A DNA stretch of 64,000 nucleotides from Trichaptum fuscoviolaceum (lineage: Eukaryota; Basidiomycota; Agaricomycetes; Hymenochaetales; Trichaptaceae). Location: NCBI GenBank assembly GCA_910574455.1, contig CAJSYZ010000009.1, forward strand, positions 806,001-870,000. The letters are read 5' to 3'. The notes under the pieces were generated by a model, which was not told the DNA's origin, ran no database searches, and saw only the letters and a list, made by a program, of their open reading frames with translations. A program made the translations under genes and the position numbers. The stretch's first letter is position 1. Each line of letters opens with the position of its first letter. Shown piece by piece: positions 35,717 to 46,855 of the stretch.

Positions 35717-36448
35717 ATGTATGCCATCGTTCGGGCCGCTTTGTACTCTTTCTTAGTAAGTAACTCTTCTAGTTTGGGAGGCTGAAGCTTACTTTTCCAC
35801 AACTACAGTGGGTCATTTCTCTCATCGAGTTAGGCCTCACCGCCTATCGTGTTCACCATACGAACAAGGTTGCGGGTTTCTACGACCCTGTCGTCGTAGA
35901 GCTCATCTTCACTTCCCTTATTACCATGCTTTGGATCCCTATTGCCATCTTCATGCATGTGCTCAAGAGCCGTGCCCTTCAACGAGGCGCAGCCAGGGGT
36001 TTCGCTCCCCTTCACGGAGAGATGCTTGGCCTTTGGATTATCTGGATTTTCTGGCTTGTTGGTGACGCTGTTGCAACTGTAAGTGCTCTACGTTAACTCT
36101 CTCATTGCTTAACGCTTAATTGGCATGTTTCAGCACAAGTGGCCCAACTCAACTCTCACGGGTTTCGGAAAGCAAGCGCATGTCTTGAACGCAATCGTTG
36201 CCTTCGGGTGGATCGCCTTCGCGCTTCTATCGATCATTATGACTACGCTGCTCATGCACTACGCTGCCCTTGGTTTCGCTCCGGCACCGGCACATGGACT
36301 GGCTGCAACGTCTGGCGCGGCCACTGGTCCTGCGTACGGGATGAATGCTAGGGAGAAGCCTGCTGCCGAGTCACCTGTTGCCGGGCCGATTCCTGCTACC
36401 GCAGCAGCACCAACAGCTGCTGCTCCTGCCGCACCCGTGACTGTCTAA
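35717..36448 (+). CDS. MARVEL-domain four-helix membrane protein 2
   Basis: The exons are 35717-35755, 35809-36078 and 36134-36448, total 624 nt or 207 residues. Helices are VRAALYSFLWVISLIELGLTA, VVVELIFTSLITMLWIPIAIF, MLGLWIIWIFWLVGDAVAT and VLNAIVAFGWIAFALLSIIMTTLL. The C-terminal 60 residues are Ala/Pro-rich and low in complexity, a likely cytosolic tail. The order of segments and the tryptophan pattern match the gene at 13938-14774, but the second exon here covers what are three exons there. The role is probably in membrane organisation, by family; no specific partner can be named. Confidence 0.87.
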
Positions 36449-37148
36449 TTAAATGCGGATACGCAGTAGAAGGTTCATGGGAGAAGAAACTTAATCATAT
36501 CATGTTCCCCCCCCCCCCTTGCCCTTTCCCTAACTCTTTCATTCTCATTTCTTCATGCCATAATACACCCCTTGCTGTTCCTCACTTATATATCACATAT
36601 CTGTTTGCATATTTCCCCCCGAATATATTATAGCAGTATAACCACGACTCAATCTTTACCCTCTTTGCTGTGCTATCTGAGAAATAAACGCTTGTGTACT
36701 TGATCAAGTGAACAGTTTGGGTCTATGAGAGTAATAAGGAAGTAATCAACTTATAAAATATTTAGTTCCGCAAACTATTTAGGCATGAACTTGCAACACT
36801 CTATCGACCGCTCGCATGACAGCAAACACATTGTCCTTCAGTTATGGAGGAAAGGTGGGTAGCCCCACAAAAGTCTTTTGCATCTTTCTCAAGAAAAGAC
36901 GTAGTATGACTGCATTTCCGTATGATAAATTTCCATGAATGAATTATGATAGAGGAAGAATGTGGGAAAACGTACGCGGAGTTTTTCCACAAATCAATAT
37001 GGCGCCTAACACAGTATTGATACAATCCACCCGTAAATGACTTATCAAGCGAGCGAACGAGAATATCAACGGCCTGATCAACAGCCGCATATCCCCCATG
37101 AGAAGGGTCGCAGTCTTCGTTCTGATCGACGACTACTGTATTTCCGGC
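36449..37148. terminator. 3' region of MARVEL gene 2 and gap to next gene
   Basis: It is AT-rich, with a C run near 36507-36518. The two flanking genes are convergent, so both 3' ends lie here. A final exon of the minus-strand gene might also extend into it; I could not show one. Confidence 0.3.
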
Positions 37149-39497
37149 TTACATGTTCCGTCGCACTGATCCGGAGTCCGCATGACGTGGATGACCTACC
37201 CGCTGCCACCCGAAACACAGACCCCTAATAGCTCCTTGAAAAGCAGTCGATAATAGATTACAGTTGGCCGCCTGCGCGAGGGGTAGCAAGGCATTCGTCA
37301 TCCAAGAGGAGGTCATGAGGTTTTGGTACAGAACTTTTTGACAATTTTTGAAAGTCGTCGCTGTGTACCTGAGGAGCCGAGCCAGTGTGTTAGGATGGGA
37401 AGAAGGGTTTTCGGGCCAATTAGTCAAGGCTGCGATCAACTCATTTGCTTGGACCACATCGTCTTCCCGAAGAAAAGCCCTATGTTAGGAAATAAGTCAC
37501 GCAGATAACCGGAAAAAGGACCGTGTGCTTACCATAGAAGGTTTCTCCTTATCGACTGAAGCCATAGGCTAGACCAAAACGTTTTAACAAGGAGCCAAGA
37601 TGAAATAACCATGAAACCGAGGACATGAAGCGCTGTGAAAACATTCGTAGTGATAGCAACAAATGTTGACTGGTCGTATTAGTGCTGAAGTGCTGCGAAG
37701 AAAGGTAACACGTACTTGATGAGAAGAATAAGGAAAGAGATTTAGTCCGACCATAAAGGTAAATGCTGAAATGGCCAAGAAGACGATGGGCACCCTACTG
37801 AACCAAAGTCTGATGTAATTTGGAGTCCTGAAGTTAGAGTAGCTGCACAAAATCTTAGTGTCGGGATATTAACGGCCAGAGTGACATACATGAATGATCT
37901 CCTCCAGATCAATGCAAGCAAGCTACTGACTCCAGAAGTGACGCTGAATACGAGCGACAGGAACCAGAAGAGATTTACGAAACTGCTCAATCTGCCGGAT
38001 GTCTGCTGGTACGAAAACTGGAGCGTCGTCGCCGTGATGCTGGAGAAGAATGTAGTAATTGTAGTGAGTGCCAGATGACGTGTTGTCGCGCGTTCTTCCT
38101 CTGACGCAGCAAATGACGGTAGAGCTGATGATGGTGTAAGAAAGTGTTATGTTGATTCTATTGAAGGATGCTCACAATGATCAGAGAATTTCCGAATTTC
38201 TCCGGAATGACAATGAGATCGGTTATTGTGCTAGTGAGTTTTGGAACGATAGTGTCAAGTATCAGTGTAAGTTTTGCATTTGAGTTCCTTTGTGACTCTG
38301 TATGTTCCATTAAAAGTGAGAAATAAGATGCTAGTATGAGAGCGGTAGCCATCGTCATTCCATACCTATGTCTCTGAGTGCCGACTACCAGGATGAACTA
38401 TCAGTCACTGATTTTCATATCTTGAAATAAAGACCACACCAGACAAGTAGAGTGCAGACTGCGGAGATATCGAAAATGACACCCATGCTTTTGAAGTAAT
38501 AGAGCATCGAGTAATAGCTCAAAGTTGTCCTGAAGGTACCTGAGGACTTCTGTCATGTGCTACGCAGGTCCCATCCACCAGTTTATGCAGAAGGTAAAGA
38601 GATTGCGTACTTGAGAAGATTTCTGCGCAGTCAGTATCTGATATACGTTTGAGAGCATCGTCAAGTTTGGAGATACAGCGCGGTGTATCTTCCAAGACCC
38701 TGGCTAAAGCTCCTGCTTACTCGCCAATACACTTCATGTGTTGAAGAAGATCGTTAACCTTTGATGCTACTCAGTCATAAACGGAGGTAGTCTATATCAA
38801 AATGAACCTCTTGTTTCAATGCATCGGAATTCCTTCTTGCGCGAAAAACATAAGCTCTTCAAAGCAATAGCGCCACTGATAGATTAGGAGACCCACACTT
38901 TATAAGACGTGTAGACGTCTCCCCAGACGGAGTAGCTTCTCTGCCTCGCAGAAAGCGACGGTTCGAGATCTTCCCATACGGTGTCTGATGCAATATCAAG
39001 GAACCTGTCCGATACAGAATTGAACAATTTGTGTCCTCTCACCAGTGCTTCTTCGAGTATGCTTCAACTTAGGTATGAATCCTGGTAAGCAGATGTCAAT
39101 GATTCTCATCTGAGGGTTATAAGAAGAGTTTAGAATCCTCACGCTCTGCTGGGCTTGCTGTTTCGCTTGCTGCCATATACTGGAACGTACGTCGAAGATT
39201 TCTGAGAAATATCACATCTTCCGGACTCAGGTGCTTTTCGATGCAGCAAGCGCTTGCAATGACAAGATCTATAACCGCGCCTCAACATTGACACATCTGC
39301 AGGACGACGAGTTAGGAATTGAGAAACATGAACTCGACATTAGCAATAGTGTGCGTATGCATGTGAGAGGAGAGAGTACGCAAGCGTGGTAAAGGGTAAT
39401 GGATCCAGATACCCTCACCATGAGCCTCTACATGATCAGCATGCCTGAAACGAGGTATCCTGATTTGCTGAGACGATGCAGCCGGTACTAATCCCAT
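37149..39497 (-). CDS. DUF6535-type multi-pass membrane protein
   Basis: This multi-exon gene encodes a fungal membrane protein of unknown role. A plausible start is ATG at 39497 (MGLVPAASSQQIRIPRFRHADH). Inner exons read KLFNSVSDRFLDIASDTVWEDLEPS, then LALTTITTFFSSITATTLQFSYQQ followed by RLSSFVNLFWFLSLVFSVTSGVSSLLALIWRRSFM, the DUF6535 signature helix pair. Next come SRVPIVFLAISAFTFMVGLNLFPYSSHQ and FTALHVLGFMVISSWL. The last exon found (37149-37480) reads EDDVVQANELIAALTNWPENP and ends at a stop at 37149. Exon borders between about 38100 and 39300 are not resolved, and the terminal exon may be longer. The hydrophobic pairs suggest at least four membrane passes. Confidence 0.72.
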
Positions 39498-40209
39498 GAG
39501 AAAAAGTTCAGTTCACCTGATGCTGATGTCCAGCAATACTCGTGATCGAAGGTTATTGTGGATGCAATATATGAGTACAACTTATGTACAAGGAAAATCA
39601 AGTGCAACCCACTGATCCTTCGCATCGCTCCCCTCCCACTGTCTTTAATAGAACTTGCAAAGCCAACTTTATGTAAGAAGGAATGATGTACTCAAGATAT
39701 CACGATTTCTGCTATACGATGAGATTTCAAAGTAGTAGAGGTGTGTGCAGTTCCGATTTTCGTACTAGTATGTAGCATAAAATTAAGAAAGCAGTCGGAC
39801 GACGTCGACTCGGACGAGTTGAAACTTGTTGCCGGTACCGTCGGCATTCAAGTTAGTTTTCGGCATGACTTGAACTTGCTGACCAATGCATGTACTTACC
39901 CGAGGCTCTGCCAATCGCGGTTCAAGTTTCAAGCTCCGACTCGGACTACCGTGACTATCTTCAATTTTGTTCTATCAAGCGTATCCTCCACTCTTCATGC
40001 GCTTGCTGCATGAGCACATGCTTGCGGTGAAATCTGAGGGAAAATAGGGATTTGGTTGCACAAATACTTCAAGGTGAGACATACGCTTCACTACCCGGAC
40101 CAGGGGTCACTGGCAGTCGTAAGATTGGAAGTCCGAGGCCTGCCCTAGAAACAATTAGTACTAGCAGCAGGAAGGTAATCGATGACCGATGCCGGTTCAT
40201 CCAAACGAG
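39498..40209. other. Intergenic, upstream of kinase-like gene K1
   Basis: About 710 bp without a supported gene. A CACTGGCA octamer lies near 40109, about 100 bp upstream of the K1 start; the same octamer recurs upstream of K4 and K5. Confidence 0.35.
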
Positions 40210-41473
40210 ATGGCAGCCAATTTTCCCAGAGACCAAGTACGCCTATTCTGCCTTATCTTGAGATTGCAGACATTATTGACACACTATTAGATATTGGCAG
40301 ACTCGTCAACATTAACATTCGAGAACATACTACTGGATAATTCGAAAACAAGTGTGTCGCTGACCTTCAGTAAGGTGACAACGCTTCCTGAAGACCTTGT
40401 GAAATCTAAGGAGATCTCTGTCGACAGGGATGGCGAAATCCCAATGCCTATTCGGCGTCTGCGGGATCCGATACTACATACAAGCATGTACTGTGATCTT
40501 CCTAGTTCCCTGAACGTAACGATTGGTGACTGCTTAGGGAGTGGGCGATCCAGCTACGTCTTCGAAATAGAGCCTTTCGGTCTACCCTCTGGCGTACGCA
40601 TCCCACCTCTCGTCGCAAAGTTTGGTCTACCTGGCTTCAACAAGTCCATCCTAAGGGAAGCATGGTACTATGAAGAGATGCAGACTCTGCAAGGCGAGGT
40701 CATACCGTGGCTTTTTGGCTTGTACTACGCACGCATACCCCGCGATGGTGTTGTCTTCCTTCCTTGGTTTCGGGGTGAATTCAAACCACTCTGGAAAGAC
40801 GATAAATCGGAGTTGGAAGAATATCTCAACGAGGACAACAGACTTGCGCAGTTTTTCACGAAATATACTCGAGTGAAAAACGCCAGTGACATCACCCGCG
40901 AGAATAACGTTTTGGACTATACTTCAAGGAGGAGTACGCTGAGCTAGTCAAGCAATTCGATGATATTAGCTCCGATTCGGAAAGCCAGGATGTGGTGGTG
41001 CCCATTCTGATCTTAGAGAGGCTCGGAAAGCCTTATCTTCCTTTAGGTGGCAAAGATTGGCCGATGCTCGAACCTATTCCCCAGGATATGATGTTCGTGA
41101 CTTTCTGCTTTCTCACCGAATAAAATTGGCGCTAACATTCCATGTCATTGTTAGAAAGGAGGTGTACGACGTGTATGCCACATTCACAGAGCTAGGGATC
41201 ACCCATATGGATATCAAGTACGGAAACATTCTCAAAGCGCCCGAGTCATACGAGGACCAATGTCAGTCCTATCAAGACGAGACACAAATTACCCAGAACG
41301 AAAGCTCTCCAATGACTCGCCGCTCGTATAAATGTAGGCTCATCGATTTTGAGATGTCAAAGAAATCGAACTTCAGTAGAGCCCGGCTAGACAGAACTAA
41401 CAATTCATACTTTGAAAGGCTAATCTCGAATCTGCCTTATGGGAGAGCAATCGGACAGAATAATGATGAATAG
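40210..41473 (+). pseudogene. Protein-kinase-like gene K1, frameshifted by a 7-nt deletion
   Basis: The exons are 40210-40236, 40291-41092 and 41155-41473, sum 1148 nt, not a multiple of three. The near copy K5 (62306-63554) has seven more bases at the site near 40921, where K1 loses frame and stops soon after (TSRRSTLS then stop). Adding the missing length gives 385 codons. The N-lobe is preserved: a Gly-rich loop GSGRSSYVFEIE, VAKFG with the ATP-binding Lys, and REAWYYEEMQTLQG with the paired Glu. The C-lobe exon keeps HMDIKYGNIL (catalytic Asp and Asn) and CRLIDFEMSKKS (DFE in place of DFG). The truncated product would lack all catalytic residues. It is a recent loss, since all else is well kept. 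Confidence 0.82.
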
Positions 41474-42199
41474 TTCCATGTAACTACATGAAAAATGTTT
41501 GAAAGAAAGCAATAGGCGAGAACGACATACGTTTCGATTCTCCTTTTATCAAGAATGGCACTTACTGATGAGGTTATTGTTTCTAAACCCCCTTACCAAT
41601 AGCGCCTAGTCCCCTTTGTCGATTCCGACCACCAGATTAAAGGTATTCGAGCTCTCCTGTGGATTTCGAGTATCGTGAGAAGAAATAGGACACATACATA
41701 GTCGATTAACGGGCACGTAATGTTGTATGGAAAGGGTCAAGATATGTGAAAGGGTATGTGACTATCCATAATCCAAAGATATGTAAATGGTAAGGAAGGA
41801 CCTAGGCTAATTGAAACACAGATTAGAACTAGGCAACCCTTATTAGATACTCAGACTCGTTCCTGCGCTCCCGCTCGCTCCCGTCCGTCGCTGACAATCT
41901 AGAAAGAAAGGCTTCCTCGAAGGATGCCGGAGTGAAAAATTGGGCTGGCAGGTTCTTTTGGGAGAAGCCGCCCCAGAGCTCGCTGAACAGGTCCTTGCTC
42001 TAGAGTGACTTGGGTTGCCGAGGGGCCGACGAGTCAAGCCCAAAGCCGAGCCTCTGACGAGAAGCCTCGGCAAACCCACAAGGAAGGCTACGCCGACCGA
42101 GGTCTCCGTAGATAGTGCCACCCATGTAAATAGGCATTGAAGTGCAAAACTCACTTTACTTCCGTTCCACCACCCAGAGCCGCAATAACCAATGGGCTT
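41474..42199. other. Intergenic between K1 and the repeat block
   Basis: On the minus strand near 41850-42000 a stretch reads LFSELWGGFSQKNLPAQFFTPASFEEAFLSRLS without a start or splice context. It may be an old coding or transposon remnant; I cannot place it. Confidence 0.25.
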
Positions 42200-42630
42200 T
42201 GATATAGCAGGTGACATCTGCTGCTTTTATAGCGGGTAGCATTCTCTGCTTTGAAAGCGGGTAGCATTCTCTGCTTTGAAAGCGGGTAGCGTCCGCTGGT
42301 ACAGACAATGATTCGGGTGGCACGGATACGGCCTCGTCCGACAGGGCTGCATGCGTTTGTGATGCCCAAAGGCATAACAGGCAGTTATGTTCGTAAGGCC
42401 CAAAGGCATGAACACAACCATGAATGTTCGTAAGGCCGTAAGGCATGAACAAGTTCGGGTGGCATGAATAAAGCCTCGTCCGAGCGGGCTTTGTTTTAGC
42501 AGGTAGCGTCTGCTGCTTTGAAAGCGGGTAGCATCCACATGGCCTTGGGTACTAGTAGTAAGTCGAGTGGCACAAATAAGGCCTCGTTCAAATAGCATTG
42601 TTATAGCGGGTAGCATCCGCTAGGTATTGA
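42200..42630. repeat. Degenerate tandem repeat block within the kinase cluster
   Basis: The motif AGCGGGTAGCATYCKCTGCTTTGA occurs at about seven places, three of them head to tail near 42230-42295 with a 24-bp period. A second motif, AAGGCATGAAC with a CCAAAGG or CGTAAGG lead, occurs three times or more near 42365-42455. A third, GGTGGCAYRRATA-RRCCTCGTYC, recurs about four times, as near 42315, 42459 and 42560. These three units alternate, so the block is a compound minisatellite. Confidence 0.75.
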
Positions 42631-43089
42631 TAATTGGGTCTTCATCTTGCCTCCTTGCAAAAATATTTGAGGTCTTCATCGCGCGTCGCCGCTGTCTTGA
42701 GGTTCGGAGTCGTCCTTGTTGTGGTCGATGATCAAGAGACGCGACGCACTTCGACGCGTGACGTCACACGCGTGCTTTCGCTTCAACTTGAAGTTGTCAC
42801 GACTCGGTCGATCGGACTCCGAAGACAAGATGAGTTTGCCGGCTGGAGGACTGATAATCAGGGATATTCAAGTTGTCCAAGACTCCGGCGCAGCGGTGCT
42901 TCTTCTGCGTGCCGAATTGTCACAGCTGCTTTATCGATTTGCACAGTCGACTGCCTCTGACCATATACAAGACACTTATAGTGCAGCTAGTACTACTGAT
43001 GGCATACAACATGCCAGACAAAAACAGATCCGTGGGCTTTTCTTTTTACTTTGCCTTGCGGTTACAGAACTAATGGCAGTCATAGACAG

Positions 43090-44261
43090 GCTCTATAACA
43101 TTTGCGGACGTTCTTCTGGATAGTAAGAGCAAAGCGAAGTCGTCCGTGAGCTTCAGCAAGGTTACTCCCCTGCCTGAGGACTTCATCAGTCCTATTGACG
43201 TTCACGTCAAAATCGATGGCGAGATACCGATGCCTGCTAGGAAGCTACTGGGTCAATCGTCAAATCCAAGCATATTCCAAGACCTTCCTTCTACTCTGGA
43301 CATGAAGATCGGCGACTGCATAGGAAGCGGGCGGTCTAGTCGTGTCTTTGACGCTGAGCCTCTTGGCATCTCTCCTGATAACCGCCTCCCGCCGCTCGTT
43401 GCAAAATTCGGCATCCCAGGCTTTAACAAGTTCATACTTAGGGAAGCTTGGTTCTACGAGGAAATGCAAACGCTGCAGGGCAAAGTCATACCTCAATGCT
43501 ATGGCCTATACTACGCCCGTATACCTCGTGGGACTGCTGCTTTCATTCCTTGGCTGCGCGGCGACTCCCGTCCCCTTTGGAAAAACAGCATCCCGGACTT
43601 GGACAAATATATTACCAACGAAGAATTACTTGTGCGATTTATCGAGAAATGTGCTCGAGGGAAGAGCTCAGAAGACCTCGCGCGTGACGAGAGCACATTG
43701 AATTTTATAGGGAACTTTAATGAGAAATACGCGGAGATAGTGCATCAACTCGATGACTTTGGCTTTGACTTTGATCGGCACGATATAGTGGTTCCAGTCT
43801 TAATCCTGGAGAAGCTGGGGAAGCCATACCTTGCTTTGGGCGGCAAGAACTGGCCGATGCTCAAGCCTATCCCGGAAAATGTTGAGTGCGTACATAGATG
43901 TCCTTGCTCTAACTTTATGAAATAATTTGCTGATTACTTCTTATTTGGAGTTAGGAAGGAAGTTTATGACGCCTATAGCCGGCTTACGGATCTCGGTATC
44001 ACCCATATGGACATCAAATATGAGAACATCCTCCATGCACCACCATCCGTGCCGCTCGCATCATCCTGTGACCTTTCTTCGGACCATAGTTCAAGCCATT
44101 CGAGTGGTCTTCGCGTGTTTCAATGCAGGATCATCGATTTTGAGATGTCGAGGAAGTCAAATTTCTCTCAGTGGAGGCTCAAGCATGCCGACCACTCTTA
44201 CCTACAACGGCTAATCTCGAACTTGCCGAAGGGGAGGGTTATTGGACAGAATAATGAGTGA
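43090..44261 (+). CDS. Protein-kinase-like protein K2
   Basis: The main exons are 43090-43885 and 43955-44261; a short first exon with the ATG must lie upstream but was not identified. Open coding starts with ITFADVLLDSKSK, matching K1 FENILLDNSK. The N-lobe has IGSGRSSRVF, VAKFGIPGFNKFILREAWFYEEMQTLQG; the middle has VVPVLILEKLGKPYL, a hinge-like segment. The second exon has GITHMDIKYENIL with the catalytic Asp and Asn, and CRIIDFEMSRKS. Family members share a closing motif RLISNLPKGRVIGQNNE. The DFG Gly is Glu in all copies here. It is likely a fungal-specific kinase-like fold; activity is unknown. Frame is maintained across the visible exons and the gene looks intact. Confidence 0.78.
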
Positions 44262-44738
44262 CTTTCTACTCACAGGATTAACACGTAATTTATTTGAGAT
44301 GCTGTATCAGCTGCATTTGATAGTCCTTCTTGGTACAAAAGAGCAATCCATCAATTGCTCTCGCCTCCGAGACAGCAGCAGAAACGGTTGCTACAATGCT
44401 TGTACTCCTTAGCAAAGAGTGGCTGCACAACTCTACTCTCTTACCCATAGCAGACTGTCGCATTCCAGGCATACTATTTAGTGCAAGCTCGACGCTGCAT
44501 TTGCGCACATCACTGGCACTTGAATGTCTTATCATGACAGTTTAAAGTGCATGACGAAACTGTATGTATTTGAAGCTCCGACTCATAACTTCACTGATCC
44601 GGACTCTTCGGCATCATCATGGCAAGACTTGGCACCTCCGCCAGCCTATTCCCACAGATCTAACGTACATGGTTCTTTCCCCTCCACCATATTACTTCAT
44701 CAGGGTATCTACATAAAACGATCTTCTATGGTACACAG

Positions 44739-45039
44739 GAACGAGGTGTTTAATGCTTTCGATAGAATATCGGACCTGGGTATCATCCATAACAATATCA
44801 AGTATTATAACATCCTTGCAGCCCCCGCATCACCCCCTCCGCAATCTCTGAGTGGAGAAGACAACAGTATTAATGAGTCAGAGCGCCATCGGTCGTATAG
44901 ATGCAGGATCATCGACTTTGAGCTGTCGAAAACGTCTAACGTCTTGAAAAGGCGACTCAAAGCTGACGACAACTCGCTTATTCGTAGACTGATATCTAAC
45001 CTGCCGTATGGGTTGGCTCTCGGACAGAATGATCTTTGA
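44739..45039 (+). pseudogene. Kinase-like fragment K3, C-terminal exon only
   Basis: This 301-nt exon-like piece follows an intact acceptor (ACACAG) and reads NEVFNAFDRISDLGIIHNNIKYYNIL, then CRIIDFELSKTSNVLK, and ends RLISNLPYGLALGQNDL. It corresponds to the last exon of K1, K2, K4 and K5 (307-319 nt). The catalytic-loop Asp of HMDIK is replaced (HNNIK). No N-lobe exon with Gly loop or Lys is found upstream to 44262. It is therefore a fragment of a duplicated gene, catalytically dead even if expressed. Confidence 0.78.
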
Positions 45040-45607
45040 TAGCTTCGACATGTAGGACTTATAACTATTGTAACCGTAGTACTTAGCATGTTGGACTTAT
45101 ATCTAGGATTTCATACCAGTATGCATCCACCCGAACTCTATAGTACTGGGAAGAATTGGGTTAATTAAGACATGAACACTCACCCCATTTCCGGATGTCT
45201 TCAATCAGATGTTAGTATATTCAGTCACCATTCAGGCGGCAATGGAAGATCATAACTGCGGATCCCAGTGTGGTTACTGTCGTAGTCAACAATGATTGTG
45301 CTGATCCACTCCGAGCAGAATATATGCACTGTATCTCTCATTAACCTGTAAGCTGGATCTCAAGATATCTCAAACAATGGTGGCGTTTGGCAGTGCAACA
45401 AGTCAACTTGGTAGTCTGGGTGCCAGTGTGCCGAGCACAGACACCGGCCGGACCGGGATCATCTAATTTAAAGTCCGAAGTCGGAGTACGATTTGGCTCT
45501 AAGTTTATGTTATCAGATTTGCTTTGCCGGGCCATCCATCACTTCTGAAGGCAACACATGTGCACACAAAATCATCGTCCTCTCATGCAGAGTTGAAGGA
45601 ATAAGAG

Positions 45608-46683
45608 ATGGCTGCTGGTGATACAGTGAGTGTCTATTGTGACCCATATCCAATTGCCTTGCTTTCAACGAATGAAATTCGCGGTTTCACAGCTGCTCAT
45701 CGAAGACGTTCTCCAAAACAACCAGGGCATGAGGATGTCACTGGCCTTTCACAAGGCCACAACACTTCCTGCAGATTTTATTCAGATCATTCACTTCATA
45801 GATGAAGACGAACAGCCTGCGCCAATGCGCAAACTACGACATGACACATTAGACATCCATCTTCCACCATCTCTGAAAGTTGGAAGACGCATCGGGTCCG
45901 GTCATTCAGGTCATGTCTATTCATTAGACCCTGTTGAGACTGATCCGAATCTCCCTCCGCTTGTTGTGAAATTTGGAGTGCAAGGTTTCAACAAGTTCAT
46001 ACTTAGAGAAGCTTGGTTCTACGACGAAATGCAAACACTTCAAGGGGAGGTGATTCCTTGGTCTTTCGGACTCTATCGAGCAGTCATACCGGAAGGTACC
46101 TCTTTTGTCCCTTGGTTAGAGAGCACATCTGGTCGTCAAAACGATGAATCGATAGAGGGGCTACTGGAATATCTCGGCAACTTCAAGCCCGAGTACGCAG
46201 AATTAGTTAGCAGCTTTGCCGACGATCCACAACATTGCGTTACGGCTCTCATTCTCGAAAGAGTAGGGGAACCGTACCTTCCTTTCGGTGGCGGCACTGC
46301 GATCCCAGAGGAAATAACGTATGCATTTTCCTCCTATAATGCGTAAAACCTCTACTGAAGGCTTATACAGCAGGGATGTCTACGATGCATATACTAGAAT
46401 TTCCGAGCTGGGCCTCTTCCATATGGATGTCAAATATGATAACATTCTCAAGGCGCCAGCACAGCCTTTGCGTATCACCAGTCTTGGTACCTCGTCGGAA
46501 TCAAGCACTAATGCAGGCCGTCGAGCCTACAAATGCCGAATTATCGATTTTGAAGTGTCGAAGAAGACCAGTATCGAGTTGTATCGGCTGTTAAGTAGCA
46601 ATTCCGGCTATCTTAATAGGTTGATCTATAATCTGCCGTTCGGCGAGATTATTAACCAGCATACTGAGCGAATAAGCAAGTAG
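45608..46683 (+). CDS. Protein-kinase-like protein K4
   Basis: The exons are 45608-45625 (18 nt, MAAGDT), 45693-46318 and 46371-46683, total 957 nt or 318 residues. The 18-nt first and 313-nt last exons have the same sizes as in K5. The N-lobe has IGSGHSGHVYSLD, VVKFGVQGFNKFILREAWFYDEMQTLQG; the C-lobe has LFHMDVKYDNIL and CRIIDFEVSKKTS. It ends in NLPFGEIINQHTERISK. It is shorter than K5 because the segment after FVPWLE is reduced by about 50 residues. The residues needed for ATP and phosphate transfer are present except for the DFG Gly, which is Glu. Substrates are unknown. Confidence 0.84.
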
Positions 46684-46855
46684 CACGATGATCATTCAGA
46701 TTATTTTGTGTGCACATCTCGTATTCATCTCTAATATGCCACCTGCCCTGAACGTCTTCTATTTACGTTTCTTCGTGTACAATGGCATGAATTTTTGGAT
46801 GTCGTAAGCTGTGGTAAATTGAACAATTCAAATATTTTAAGCCATATGGTGCAAG

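Noticed and set aside
38940..38965. GGTTCGAGATC resembling a tRNA B box
   Set aside because: It lies in a coding exon of the DUF6535 gene, and no A box or cloverleaf can be drawn around it.
40294..40947. K1 starting at 40294
   Set aside because: The codon there is TTG. An ATG exon at 40210-40236 splices in frame to 40291, like the short first exons of K4 and K5.
41843..42217. Minus-strand 124-codon frame next to the minisatellite
   Set aside because: It spans GC-rich repeat-like sequence, has no start context or homologue that I recognise, and includes part of the repeat block.
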